Of a stretch of 64,000 nt of DNA, positions 16,872 to 27,749 are shown piece after piece. The position numbers and the translations under genes are program-made. Under the pieces are notes generated by a model, which saw only the letters and a list, made by a program, of their open reading frames with translations, ran no database searches and had not been told where the DNA came from. Source of the stretch: Streptomyces sp. NBC_00287 (GTDB lineage Bacteria > Actinomycetota > Actinomycetes > Streptomycetales > Streptomycetaceae); the NCBI RefSeq assembly GCF_036173105.1, contig NZ_CP108053.1:7068001-7132000 (forward strand), read 5' to 3'. Each line of letters begins with the position of its first letter. The first letter of the stretch is position 1.

Positions 16872-17312
16872 CTAGCCGAGGTCGGTGGCGCCGACGACCA
16901 CCTCGACGGCATGGCGGCGGTGCGTGGCGAACAGTTCGAGGGCGGCCTCGGTGTCGCGGGCGCGCAGGGCGGCGACGAGCTCACGGTGCTCGCGCGGGAT
17001 GCAGTCGAGATAGCCCTCGGTGGTGAGACCGATCCGGGTCAGCAGAAACAGATGGACCTGACACCGTATGCCGTCCCACGCATCCGCGAGGCGCTGATGG
17101 CCCGCGGCGGCGAACACCGCGTCGTGGAAGGCGATGTCGCAGCGCACCATCTCGTGCGCGTCCACGGCCCGCTCCATCATGTCGGCCGTCTTGGCGAGGG
17201 AGGCGAGGTCCTCGTCCGAAGCGCGAGCGATCACCTGCCGGACGGCCAGGTCCTCCAGCGCGCCGCGCAGACTGTCCAGCTCGGCCACGTCCTCGGCGGA
17301 AGGCAGCGCCAT
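16872..17312 (-). pseudogene. FCD-domain protein lacking its GntR winged helix (truncated regulator?)
   Basis: 146 residues corresponding only to the C-terminal FCD ligand domain of FadR-type GntR regulators: LDSLRGALEDLAVRQVIARA, the metal-site segment DIAFHDAVFAAAGHQRLADAW, and REHRELVAALRARDTEAALELFATH with the late His residues. No DNA-binding domain precedes it; upstream on this strand is the opposite-strand VOC gene. Its ATG (17312-17310) and the ATG of the VOC gene (17311-17313) overlap head to head (CATG), leaving no room for a promoter. Most likely a 5'-truncated remnant, but an FCD-only sensor cannot be excluded. Confidence 0.6.
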
Positions 17313-17742
17313 GACCGCTCTCGACTCCCCGATCCCGCGGTTCCATCTGGCCGTGCCGGTCGACGACCTGGCCGCCGCGCGCCGCTTCTACGGCGATGTA
17401 CTGGGCCTGGAGCGGGGCCGCAGCGCGGAGACCTGGGTGGACTGGAATCTGCACGGGCACCAGTTCGTCACGCACCTCGCGCCGGAGCGCGGGCAGCGCA
17501 TCCACAACCCGGTCGACGGCCATGACGTCCCGGTGCCGCACTTCGGACTGATCCTGACGATCCCCGAGTTCCACAGGCTCGCTGAGCGGCTGCGCGCGGC
17601 GGGCAGCGAGTTCGTCATCGAGCCCTATGTGCGCTTCGAGGGCCAGAAGGGCGAGCAGTGGACGATGTTCCTCCTCGACCCGGCCGGCAACGCCCTGGAG
17701 TTCAAGGCGTTCGCCGACGACTTCCAGGTCTTCGCCGCCTGA
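17311..17742 (+). CDS. VOC (glyoxalase/bleomycin resistance) family protein
   Basis: A 143-residue vicinal-oxygen-chelate fold protein. Seen: the opening strand FHLAVPVDDLAAARRFYGDVLGLERGR, and the C-terminal FLLDPAGNALEFKAF with the metal-ligand Glu position. The ATG at 17311 has GGAAGG 8 bases upstream, inside the truncated FCD frame. Close relatives in actinomycetes are annotated only generally; the substrate is unknown. Confidence 0.82.
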   Translation: MTALDSPIPRFHLAVPVDDLAAARRFYGDVLGLERGRSAETWVDWNLHGHQFVTHLAPERGQRIHNPVDGHDVPVPHFGLILTIPEFHRLAERLRAAGSEFVIEPYVRFEGQKGEQWTMFLLDPAGNALEFKAFADDFQVFAA

Positions 17743-17759
17743 CTTCGAGCCGGTGCTCG

Positions 17760-19289
17760 TCAGATGTCCCTAAAGATCTCGATCTGCGCCCCGATCGAGT
17801 TCAGCCGCTCCGCGAGATCCTCGTAACCGCGGTTGATGACATACACGTTGCGCAGCACGGACGTGCCCTCCGCCGCCATCATCGCCAGCAGGACGACCAC
17901 CGCGGGGCGCAGGGCCGGGGGGCACATCATTTCGGCGGCGCGCCAGCGGGTGGGGCCCTCGACCAGGACGCGGTGGGGGTCCAGGAGTTGGAGGCGGCCG
18001 CCCAGGCGGTTGAGGTCGGTCAGATAGATAGCGCGGTTGTCGTAGACCCAGTCGTGGATGAGGGTCTTGCCCGAGGCGACGGCCGCGATGGCCGCGAAGA
18101 ACGGGACGTTGTCGATGTTCAGGCCCGGGAAGGGCATGGGGTGGATCTTGTCGATCGGCGCCTCCAGCTTGGAGGGCCGGACCGTGAGGTCCACCAGCCG
18201 CGTACGGCCGTTGTCCGCGAAGTACTCGGGCGTACGGTCGTGGTCGAGGCCCATCTCCTCCAGGACCGCGAGCTCGATCTCCAGGAACTCGATCGGCACC
18301 CGGCGCACCGTCAGCTCCGACTCCGTCACTACCGCGGCGGCCAGCAGGCTCATCGCCTCGACCGGGTCCTCGGAGGGGGAGTAGTCCACGTCGACGTCGA
18401 TGGTCGGCACGCCGTGCACGGTGAGCGTGGTGGTGCCGATGCCCTCGACCTTGACGCCGAGCGCCTCCAGGAAGAAACACAGGTCCTGGACCATGTAGTT
18501 GGAGGAGGCGTTGCGGATCGTCGTGACGCCGTCGTGCCGCGCGGCGGCCAGCAGCGCGTTCTCGGTGACCGTGTCCCCGCGCTCGGTCAGCACGATCGGG
18601 CGGTCCGGGGAGATCGCGCGGTCCACCTGGGCGTGGTACAGGCCCTCGGTCGCCGCGATGTCCAGACCGAACCGGCGCAGCGCGATCATGTGCGGCTCGA
18701 TGGTGCGCGTACCGAGGTCGCAACCGCCCGCGTAGGGCAGCTTGAAGGCGTCCATACGGTGCAGCAGCGGGCCGAGGAACATGATGATGGAGCGGGTGCG
18801 GACGGCGGCCTCGGCGTCGATGGCGGCCATGTCCAGCTCGGCCGGGGGCACCAGTTCGAGGTCGACGCCGTCGTTGATCCAGCGCGTCCGCACGCCGATG
18901 GACTGGAGCACCTCCAGCAGACGGTAGACCTCCTCGATCCGGGCGACCCGGCGCAGCACCGTGCGCCCCTTGTTGAGGAGTGAGGCGCACAGCAGGGCCA
19001 CGCACGCGTTCTTGCTCGTCTTTACATCGATCGCGCCGGACAGCCGACGGCCGCCCACCACCCTCAGATGCATCGGGCCCGCATAGCCCAGAGAGACGAT
19101 TTCGCTGTCCAGGGCTTCACCGATTCGGGCGATCATCTCAAGGCTGATGTTCTGATTGCCGCGCTCGATCCGATTGACGGCGCTCTGACTGGTGCCGAGC
19201 GCCTCGGCCAGCTGCGTCTGTGTCCAGCCACGGTGTTGCCGGGCGTCACGGATGAGCTTGCCGATGCGTACGAGGTAGTCGTCTGCCAT
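17760..19289 (-). CDS. XRE helix-turn-helix fused to MurA-like UDP-GlcNAc enolpyruvyl transferase
   Basis: A 509-residue fusion. Residues 1-66 form an XRE domain (IGKLIRDARQHRGWTQTQLAEALGTSQSAVNRIERG). The rest is an EPSP-synthase-fold MurA: the Lys-Asn pair in SKNACVALL (Lys93, Asn94), the catalytic loop Cys in AGGCDLGTRTIEPH (Cys190), FPGLNIDNVPFF with the catalytic Asp, and ALRPAVVVLLAMM with the PEP-binding Arg. The catalytic residues are retained, so it may be an active second MurA, a ligand-sensing regulator, or both. From memory, the same fusion sits beside aconitase in other Streptomyces. A palindrome just upstream (19301-19318) matches one at the aconitase promoter. Confidence 0.88.
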   Translation of the reverse strand: MADDYLVRIGKLIRDARQHRGWTQTQLAEALGTSQSAVNRIERGNQNISLEMIARIGEALDSEIVSLGYAGPMHLRVVGGRRLSGAIDVKTSKNACVALLCASLLNKGRTVLRRVARIEEVYRLLEVLQSIGVRTRWINDGVDLELVPPAELDMAAIDAEAAVRTRSIIMFLGPLLHRMDAFKLPYAGGCDLGTRTIEPHMIALRRFGLDIAATEGLYHAQVDRAISPDRPIVLTERGDTVTENALLAAARHDGVTTIRNASSNYMVQDLCFFLEALGVKVEGIGTTTLTVHGVPTIDVDVDYSPSEDPVEAMSLLAAAVVTESELTVRRVPIEFLEIELAVLEEMGLDHDRTPEYFADNGRTRLVDLTVRPSKLEAPIDKIHPMPFPGLNIDNVPFFAAIAAVASGKTLIHDWVYDNRAIYLTDLNRLGGRLQLLDPHRVLVEGPTRWRAAEMMCPPALRPAVVVLLAMMAAEGTSVLRNVYVINRGYEDLAERLNSIGAQIEIFRDI

Positions 19290-19300
19290 GAGGTTGAGGC

Positions 19301-19318
19301 TATCTCAGATATGAGATG
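19301..19318. promoter_or_regulatory. TATCTC-N6-GAGATG operator-like site upstream of XRE-MurA
   Basis: TATCTCAGATATGAGATG lies 12-29 bases before the start codon of the XRE-MurA gene. Half site and spacing equal those at 20349-20366 before aconitase (TATCTC-N6-GAGATA). Suspected to be the binding site of the XRE domain itself (autoregulation). Confidence 0.5.
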
Positions 19319-19588
19319 GCGCCTCCTGGGGGGTCCGTTCGGGTGACGGGGTGTCAACGTCGCCTGGAGGTACGGGTACGGCGCCACCCGAAAGGTCCGG
19401 GCAAATCCACCGATGTCGTACGACGTCCAGTGCTGCTGTGTGTCCGCCGCGGCCCGTGCCGGCCACCGGTGGTGATGGACCAGGAGTGCCGGTTGATGTT
19501 CAGCCGAACCCCGGGCAGGATTCGGAAACTCTTGCGAAAGGTGAGGGGCATGGATGCCTCCCATGGTCGAGGTAGAGGTACCTTTCGG
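19319..19588. other. Gene-poor stretch between XRE-MurA and the 232-aa hypothetical gene
   Basis: About 270 bases between the XRE-MurA operator and the stop of the next minus-strand gene. Short open frames here lack a convincing ribosome site or family resemblance. No RNA gene or clear terminator was recognised. Confidence 0.5.
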
Positions 19589-20287
19589 CTACCCCGACCT
19601 CGCGAACTGATGGCAGAACTCGATGGGTTCGTCGAAGGTGACCGCGGCTATGGGGGCGCCGGTGACGACGTACGAGTGCCGTGACACCCGCCCGTCCTCC
19701 GTCCGCAACTCCAGCAGCCCCGGCTCCGGGCATCGCCAGGTCAGCCGTGTGACGCATTCTCCGAGGGCGTTGGCCAGATTGCTCCACCCCTGGCCGTTGG
19801 CGCGCAACTCGAACTCCGAGCACTCCATCACGCCGTAGTCGAAGGGGATGCTGCTCCAGTACCCGATGAGCGCCTCGTCCAGGCCGGTGCGTGGATTCGC
19901 GGCGTCCTCCTCCGCGATCCGGCGCAGCGTGGCGATCTCGGGTCCGCCCAGGTCCACCACGCGCGTGCCGTGCAGGGCGACGCCGAGGTCACGGAACTCG
20001 ACGCCGACGTAGGGGATGCCGTCCCGGGAGATGGGGTGGATGTGGACGGCGCGTACGTCGAGCCCCTCGGGGAAACCCTCGTAGTGCGCGCACACTGCGT
20101 GTCGTAGTGCGGTGAAGAGGTCGGGCAGATGGGCGGCCGTCCAGACGGCGCGCGCCAGATCGGCGTCGGTCAGCAGGGGGCAGCGCAGCGGGGCGCGCCC
20201 GGGACGCAGACGCGTCCATGTGGTCGTCGGCAGCGGTACCCACTTTGTCCAGCCGCCCGCATGCCGGTGGAAATCGCCTCGCTTCAT
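19589..20287 (-). CDS. Hypothetical protein, 232 residues
   Basis: Not recognised. The frame has good Streptomyces codon bias and encodes a soluble protein without signal peptide or membrane segment. It contains aromatic-rich stretches such as GLDEALIGYWSSIPFDYGVMECSEFELRANGQGWSNLANAL, reminiscent in style of small immunity- or SMI1-like proteins, but no motif supports a family. The start at 20287 lacks a clear ribosome site, so the N-terminus is uncertain. It is a lone gene between XRE-MurA and aconitase, divergent from the latter. Confidence 0.5.
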   Translation of the reverse strand: MKRGDFHRHAGGWTKWVPLPTTTWTRLRPGRAPLRCPLLTDADLARAVWTAAHLPDLFTALRHAVCAHYEGFPEGLDVRAVHIHPISRDGIPYVGVEFRDLGVALHGTRVVDLGGPEIATLRRIAEEDAANPRTGLDEALIGYWSSIPFDYGVMECSEFELRANGQGWSNLANALGECVTRLTWRCPEPGLLELRTEDGRVSRHSYVVTGAPIAAVTFDEPIEFCHQFARSG

Positions 20288-20348
20288 GGTCGAAGAAGGA
20301 CATCACAGGGAGGCCGGGCATGACCATCCCGGCCCCATGTACTAGAGT

Positions 20349-20366
20349 TATCTCGACATCGAGATA
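20349..20366. promoter_or_regulatory. Perfect palindrome upstream of aconitase
   Basis: TATCTCGACATCGAGATA, a perfect 8-2-8 palindrome about 130 bases before the acnA start. It shares TATCTC-N6-GAGATR with the site at 19301-19318. Probable operator; the XRE-MurA protein is a candidate binder (inference). Confidence 0.6.
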
Positions 20367-20408
20367 TCTGCCGAGGCGTACCGCAGCCGTCACCCCAGTA
20401 AGGGTTAC

Positions 20409-20427
20409 CTAACTTAGCCTGACCTTA
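20409..20427. promoter_or_regulatory. Candidate iron box (DmdR1/IdeR type) upstream of aconitase
   Basis: CTAACTTAGCCTGACCTTA matches the actinobacterial iron-box palindrome TTAGGTTAGCCTAACCTAA at 14 of 19 positions by hand alignment. It lies 69 bases before the acnA start. Iron control of this Fe-S enzyme is plausible; binding is not shown. Confidence 0.45.
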
Positions 20428-20495
20428 GCGGATCGGCCAAGTCGTCGTGGCGGCAGGATGCGGTGGGAACGCGCACATCAAAGAAGGAGACTGTC

Positions 20496-23213
<2,718 letters not shown>

Positions 23214-23245
23214 CGGTCGCGACAGGGATTCTCCCTACGGCGCTC

Positions 23246-23281
23246 GGGCCGCACTCCTCAGCCATGCGAGGGGTGCGGCCC
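23246..23281 (+). terminator. Aconitase terminator hairpin
   Basis: A 14-base stem with one mismatch, GGGCCGCACTCCTC (23246-23259) / GAGGGGTGCGGCCC (23268-23281), loop 8, followed by CTCGCGTTCTTT. It lies 33 bases after the acnA stop. Confidence 0.75.
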
Positions 23282-23409
23282 TCGCGTTCTTTCCGGACGG
23301 GGATGACGGGCTACAGGCCAATCCGTCCGCCACTTCGTGACGAATCCTTCACAGCATTGCCATACTCCACCGTGCCGCACCGCTCTGCGGCGACTCCACG
23401 GGGGTGGAC

Positions 23410-23925
23410 ATGGTCCGCAAGGCCGGCGAGACTCCGCGCGGGAACGACCTCGGCTCGACCCTTGTGCTGGGGGCCGCCCTGTACCAGTGCCGCCTTGAGC
23501 AGGGCCTGTCGTTGCGCTCACTGGCGCGCCGGCTCGGCCTCGGCTCGCACAGCGGGCTCCTCGACTATGAGCGGGGGCACCGCATCCCCCCGGAGTATCT
23601 GCTGATCGCGTACGAGCGGGAGTTCGGTCCCGCGGCCGGGCATCTGCGGGGGTTACGGGACCGCGCCCTGCGCGAGCGGGCCGAGGCCCTGGTCGGCGAC
23701 CTGATCGACCGCTACGGCGTACCGCCCGCCGTCGCCCGGGCGGCGCCCGGCACGCCGCCCCTCGTCGGACTGGTCTCGCGGCTCGCCCACACCCTGCACG
23801 CCCTGCCCAGCTGCATGGCCTCGGCGGTGACCGAGGCCTGGCAGACGAGCGCGGAGCGACCGCCGCGCCGGGGGTCGGAGGCCGAGGGTCAGAGCGGGTC
23901 GCCCAGGGCGAACAAGGTGTGGTAG
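23410..23925 (+). CDS. XRE-family transcriptional regulator
   Basis: A 171-residue regulator with an N-terminal helix-turn-helix (about residues 20-65: GAALYQCRLEQGLSLRSLARRLGLG...DYERGHRIPPEYLL) and a variable tail. An in-frame GTG two codons earlier (23404) is an alternative start. Its 3' end overlaps the convergent flavin reductase gene by about 37 bases. Its position at the end of the peptide operon makes a regulatory link possible, but nothing proves it. Confidence 0.75.
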   Translation: MVRKAGETPRGNDLGSTLVLGAALYQCRLEQGLSLRSLARRLGLGSHSGLLDYERGHRIPPEYLLIAYEREFGPAAGHLRGLRDRALRERAEALVGDLIDRYGVPPAVARAAPGTPPLVGLVSRLAHTLHALPSCMASAVTEAWQTSAERPPRRGSEAEGQSGSPRANKVW

Positions 23926-24383
23926 CCGCGGTCGTAGTACAGCAGCGGAGCGCCGTCGGTGACATCGGCGTGCTCCACCAGTCCGATGACCACGCTGTGG
24001 TCACCCGCCGGGACGACCGCGTACCGGCTGCACACCACCGTCGCCAGCGCGTCCGGCACCCTCGGCACCCCGTCCCGCTCGCCCCGGACGAGACCGGCCG
24101 TACGGTCCTCGCCCGAGGCTGCGAACCGGGAGGCAAGCGGCTGCTGTCCGGCGCCCAGCACATGCACCCCGAACCGCTCGGCGGCGGTGACGACCGCGTG
24201 CGCCGAGCCCCGGTGGTCCAGGCAGAACAGCACCAGCGGCGGTGTGAGCGACAGCGAGCACAGCGAGCCGACGGTCACGCCGTACGGCCGCCCCTCGGCG
24301 TCGAAGGTGGTGACCACGGACACCGAGGTGGCCACTTGGGACAGGGCCCGGCGGAAGGCGGCGGAGTCCACGGACACCCTCAT
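23889..24383 (-). CDS. Flavin reductase-like FMN-binding protein
   Basis: A 164-residue split-barrel flavin reductase (HpaC/DIM6-NTAB family). Seen: FRRALSQVATSVSVVTTFD, GVTVGSLCSLSLTPPLVLFCLD, and ERFGVHVL, the usual FMN-binding strands. Such proteins reduce FMN/FAD with NAD(P)H for a partner monooxygenase, or act as redox flavoproteins. ATG 24383 is taken; a GTG one codon upstream is possible. It follows the TPR gene by 4 bases and is the last gene of the putative peptide operon. No partner flavin-dependent enzyme is adjacent. Confidence 0.83.
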   Translation of the reverse strand: MRVSVDSAAFRRALSQVATSVSVVTTFDAEGRPYGVTVGSLCSLSLTPPLVLFCLDHRGSAHAVVTAAERFGVHVLGAGQQPLASRFAASGEDRTAGLVRGERDGVPRVPDALATVVCSRYAVVPAGDHSVVIGLVEHADVTDGAPLLYYDRGYHTLFALGDPL

Positions 24384-24387
24384 CACC

Positions 24388-26454
24388 TCAGCGGCACAGC
24401 GCCAGTTGTTCGAGGATCTCCTCGCGGTCCGCGCCCGGAAGAGCGAGCGCGCGCCGGAAGTCCTCGGCGGCCGGCTCCGGATGCCCGGCGGCCAGCTGGG
24501 CGGCGCCCCGGTTGTACAGCAGATCGGGGTCGTCGCCCGACTGCTCCAGGGCCCGGCCGAGCAGCCGTACCGCCTCCCCGTACTCGCCCTCGGAATAGGC
24601 GAGCACCGCCTGGTTGACCAGCGCCTGGTACAGCTCGGGGTCGGCCTTCAGAGCGGCGTCGAAGGAGTTCCGCGCGGTGTCGGCGTCCTCCCGCTCCAAG
24701 GCCAACAGGCCCTGGGTGCACAGCAGATGAGCGCTGTCTGGGTACAGCCGCAGCCCTTCCGCCACCGACGCAGCGGCCTCGGCCAAGTGGCCCGACTCCA
24801 GCAGCAGCGAGGCGTGGTTGATCCGTGAGTCCAGATGACCGGGCTCCAGCTCCAGGGCGTAGCCGAAGTCAGCCACGGCGCCTTCGAGATCACCGTGGGC
24901 GGCACGGACGTCCCCGCGGTTGTAGTACAGCTCGGGGAACGGCGGGCCCATCTTCATCGCCGTCTCGTAGTCCGTCAGCGCCGCCTGGTCGTCACCGAGG
25001 CGGCGGTGCATATTGCCGCGGTCCAGGTAGTACTCGGGGTAGTGGGGATCGAGGGCGATCACCGTGTCGAAGTCCGCCATGCTCTCCTTGAGCATCCCCA
25101 TGCCCGCATAGACGTTGGCCCGGTTGTGGATCAGGACGGACTTGTGCAGCCGGTACTTGTCCGGGTGCGTCTCGCGGTTGAGCCGGTCCACTCCCTCGGC
25201 CACCAGCTTCAGGGCCGTCTTGAGGTGCCCCAGGTGCATCTCCACCAGGGCAAGCCCGTTCTGCTGGAACACCGTGTAGAACGCCCGGTCCTCGAGGTCC
25301 TCGGTCAGCGCGGCCAGGGCCACCCCGTTGCTCGCGTATGCCCGGGCCAGATGGTGGTCCAGCTCCTCCTTGGGCAGGAACCGGGTGTACAGCATCGCCA
25401 TGTTGTAGCTCGTGGACATGTGGACGCGCGGCAGCGGATACCGGCCGCGCAGTTCGGTGTACAGGTCCCGGGCCCGATGGGCCTGCCCGAGCGAGATGAG
25501 GGCGAGCGCGGCCTTCGCGGCGAAGTGGCAGTACTCCAGCTGACGGGTCTCGGGGTCGGTCAGCGCGTAGCCGCGCAGGCCCAGGTCGGCGGCAGCGGCG
25601 TAGAAGCCGAGATCGACGCAGTAGTCGAGCGCCCGGCGCAGCGCGGCGGTGCCGGCCCCCGTCGGGTCGCTGCCGTGCTCGCGGTGGAACGGGATCGCGC
25701 CCAGCGTGTGCCCGACGGCCCCGTCCTCCTCCAGTACGGCGGCCCGCGCGTCGTGCGCCGCGGCCCGCGCCGCCGGTTCGGCGTCCAGCCAGGCGGCCGG
25801 CTCCGCCGGATCGTCACTGGTGCCGTCCGAGACGACGTAGGCCCGCCACAGCTCGTCCGCGGTGCGGTCCACTTGGGGCGGCCCGGCCGGGGCGTCGACG
25901 GTGTCCGTGAACCGGTCGACGGCGGCGCCGAGTTCACCCGGCAGGTCCTCGGAGCCGGTCCCCACAAAGAGCCGTACCGCCATCGGATCGCACCGGCGCA
26001 GCATGATCGTCAGGCATTCACGGTCGGTCGCGTCGGCCTCGTGGACGTTGTCGAAGAACACCGTGCGAGGGCCGCCCGGAATCTCCTTGAGGAACTCGAC
26101 GATCCCGTGCGGCGTACGCCGGCTGCGCGCCTCGCTGTAGAAGCGCGTCCGCTCCTCGCCCACGGCGAGCCGGGTCAGCGTCTCCGGCTCCGCCTCGAGC
26201 AGCGCGTGCAACTCGGGCGCACCGGTGAGGATCTCGACCTGGTGGTCGCGGACCAGATCGGGGCGGCTGGTGTAGACGGACGGGACGAGCGCGCGGAGCA
26301 GGCCGCCGAGGCCGGTGTACGGGCCGCGCAGCCGGCGGTGGCAGTCCACCCGGACCGCGTCGGCCGGCAGCAGAGTCCGAGCCGTACGGTCCCGGTCGTT
26401 CGCGCGGTCGCCGCGGATCCGCAGATGGCGGTGGTCAGATACGGGCGAGGCCAT
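24388..26454 (-). CDS. TPR protein with degenerate NTPase-like N-terminus
   Basis: A 688-residue soluble protein. The first ~170 residues resemble a STAND/LuxR-type NTPase domain: VDCHRRLRGPYTGLGGLLRALVP where a P-loop would be (no GxxGxGKT) and a Walker-B-like PRTVFFDNVHEADATD. From about residue 290 to the end are many TPR-type helices (for example AMADF/ALDPHYPEYYLDRGN, ALTDYETAMKMGPPFPELYYNRGD, ALELEPGHLDSRINHASLLLESG). It overlaps the upstream M50 gene by 20 bases, so the two are translationally coupled. Likely a scaffold or peptide-binding partner in the locus; the function is inferred. Confidence 0.8.
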   Translation of the reverse strand: MASPVSDHRHLRIRGDRANDRDRTARTLLPADAVRVDCHRRLRGPYTGLGGLLRALVPSVYTSRPDLVRDHQVEILTGAPELHALLEAEPETLTRLAVGEERTRFYSEARSRRTPHGIVEFLKEIPGGPRTVFFDNVHEADATDRECLTIMLRRCDPMAVRLFVGTGSEDLPGELGAAVDRFTDTVDAPAGPPQVDRTADELWRAYVVSDGTSDDPAEPAAWLDAEPAARAAAHDARAAVLEEDGAVGHTLGAIPFHREHGSDPTGAGTAALRRALDYCVDLGFYAAAADLGLRGYALTDPETRQLEYCHFAAKAALALISLGQAHRARDLYTELRGRYPLPRVHMSTSYNMAMLYTRFLPKEELDHHLARAYASNGVALAALTEDLEDRAFYTVFQQNGLALVEMHLGHLKTALKLVAEGVDRLNRETHPDKYRLHKSVLIHNRANVYAGMGMLKESMADFDTVIALDPHYPEYYLDRGNMHRRLGDDQAALTDYETAMKMGPPFPELYYNRGDVRAAHGDLEGAVADFGYALELEPGHLDSRINHASLLLESGHLAEAAASVAEGLRLYPDSAHLLCTQGLLALEREDADTARNSFDAALKADPELYQALVNQAVLAYSEGEYGEAVRLLGRALEQSGDDPDLLYNRGAAQLAAGHPEPAAEDFRRALALPGADREEILEQLALCR

Positions 26455-27667
26455 GGTCGTTCTCCGTTTCCCTAGGAGGTCGGCGGTCGCGCAGCCGGTC
26501 GCGGAGGCCGAGGACGAGGAGGATGCCGAGCGGGACGAAGGCGGAGGCCGCGGAGACCGCGCTGTCCCAGAAGCGCACGCCCCAGGTGCCTTCGACGGTG
26601 CCGTCCCAGACCCGTTCGACGAACTCCACGCCGATCGGGGTGAGCGCGGCGACCACCGTGGCGGTCAGCACCAGGGCGCCGGCGACATAGAACGGCTCGT
26701 ACCAGCACGCCACTTGGCGGTCCCGGTCGCTCCACACGCTCTCGTCGACGACGGGTGTACGGCGGACCAGACGCCGTGCGCGGTTGCGCAGCCGGGCGTC
26801 GGTGGCGCCGTGCAGGTCGTGACAGCCGAGCACGGAGGCGACGAGGAAGTACAGATCGGTGCGGAGGAACAGATAGAACTGCCAGGTGAAGCGGAGGATC
26901 GTCAGGAAGGCCAGTGCGAGGGCCAGCCGGCCGGTCACTCCGAGGACACCGTCCGAGCCGCGGTCGGCGGCCGCGTACAGCGTCAGCCCGCAGTACATGA
27001 GGACATCGCCGACCATGCCCGCGAGGAACGGCAGATAGCGTTGCCGCTTCGCCACCCCGAGCAGCCCCTTGAGGGTCGTCTCGAACACGATGAAGTACAT
27101 CCGGCGCCCGACCGAGAGCCGGCAGGGCAGCCCGAGCCGCCGCCCGCTGAGCACATGGAACCCCTCGTGCCAGGCGATCCCGGCCGTCTGCCCCACGAGC
27201 AGCACGAGCTGGACGGTCACCAGGGACTCGGTGAAGAAGACCTGGCCGGGATCCGGGCGCAGCGCGGGCTCCCGGACGAGCGCGATCACGGCGGCGAGGA
27301 CCAGCAGCGCATACGCCGCCCAGGCGGCCGGGGCGAACACGGCGCGGCCGAGCCACTGGAAGGTCACCGGGGCCGTCCGCGCCGGGGAACCGGCCTGTTC
27401 GGCCACGAAGCCGAGCTCGCGCAGGGTGTCGAGGAAGTCCTCGATGTCGACGGGCTCGCCGTAGGTCTCCTCGTGCCAGCGCGCGGCCTGGCGGGGTGTG
27501 TCGCCGTCGATCATGCGGCGCAGCAGCGCGGTGCCGTCTGCCGGCAGGACCGCGTAGTCGTCGGTGTCCGGCCGGCCCACCACGATCTCGTCGGGGCCTT
27601 CCGCGACGAAGGTCAGGTGATGGAACGGGACGCGGTCGTCGAAGGCATCGGCGGTGCTCTCGGTCAT
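26435..27667 (-). CDS. PqqD-like domain fused to M50-type membrane metalloprotease
   Basis: A 410-residue protein. The N-terminal ~90 residues look like a PqqD/RiPP-recognition element (VPFHHLTFVAEGPDEIVV...DYAVLPADGTALLRRMIDGDTP...DIEDFLDTLRELGFV). This is followed by several membrane segments with the zinc motif HEGFH at residues 167-171 inside a hydrophobic helix and GDVLMYCG downstream as a possible third-ligand region. This matches peptide-processing M50 proteins found in ribosomal-peptide loci. ATG 27667 is chosen for its purine-rich GGGGGGAGAG site; a TTG four codons upstream is possible. It lies directly after the hairpin and the short peptide gene, its likely substrate. Confidence 0.8.
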   Translation of the reverse strand: MTESTADAFDDRVPFHHLTFVAEGPDEIVVGRPDTDDYAVLPADGTALLRRMIDGDTPRQAARWHEETYGEPVDIEDFLDTLRELGFVAEQAGSPARTAPVTFQWLGRAVFAPAAWAAYALLVLAAVIALVREPALRPDPGQVFFTESLVTVQLVLLVGQTAGIAWHEGFHVLSGRRLGLPCRLSVGRRMYFIVFETTLKGLLGVAKRQRYLPFLAGMVGDVLMYCGLTLYAAADRGSDGVLGVTGRLALALAFLTILRFTWQFYLFLRTDLYFLVASVLGCHDLHGATDARLRNRARRLVRRTPVVDESVWSDRDRQVACWYEPFYVAGALVLTATVVAALTPIGVEFVERVWDGTVEGTWGVRFWDSAVSAASAFVPLGILLVLGLRDRLRDRRPPRETENDHGLARI

Positions 27668-27687
27668 CTCTCCCCCCAAGGCCTGAG

Positions 27688-27720
27688 CCTGTGCGCGGCC
27701 GGGGTGCGGCCGCGCACAGG
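27688..27720 (-). terminator. Strong hairpin between peptide gene and M50 gene
   Basis: A perfect 13-base GC-rich stem, CCTGTGCGCGGCC (27688-27700) / GGCCGCGCACAGG (27708-27720), with a 7-base loop. On the minus strand it starts 30 bases after the peptide stop and ends 20 bases before the protease start. It would let most transcripts end after the peptide gene, giving more peptide than enzyme, as in many ribosomal-peptide operons. Confidence 0.7.
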
Positions 27721-27749
27721 TGTGTCGGTCACTGGTCGCCAGGCACCGA

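Noticed and set aside
23404..23925. XRE gene as the dedicated regulator of the peptide operon
   Set aside because: It is only adjacent and convergent; no shared operator was found, so no functional claim is made.
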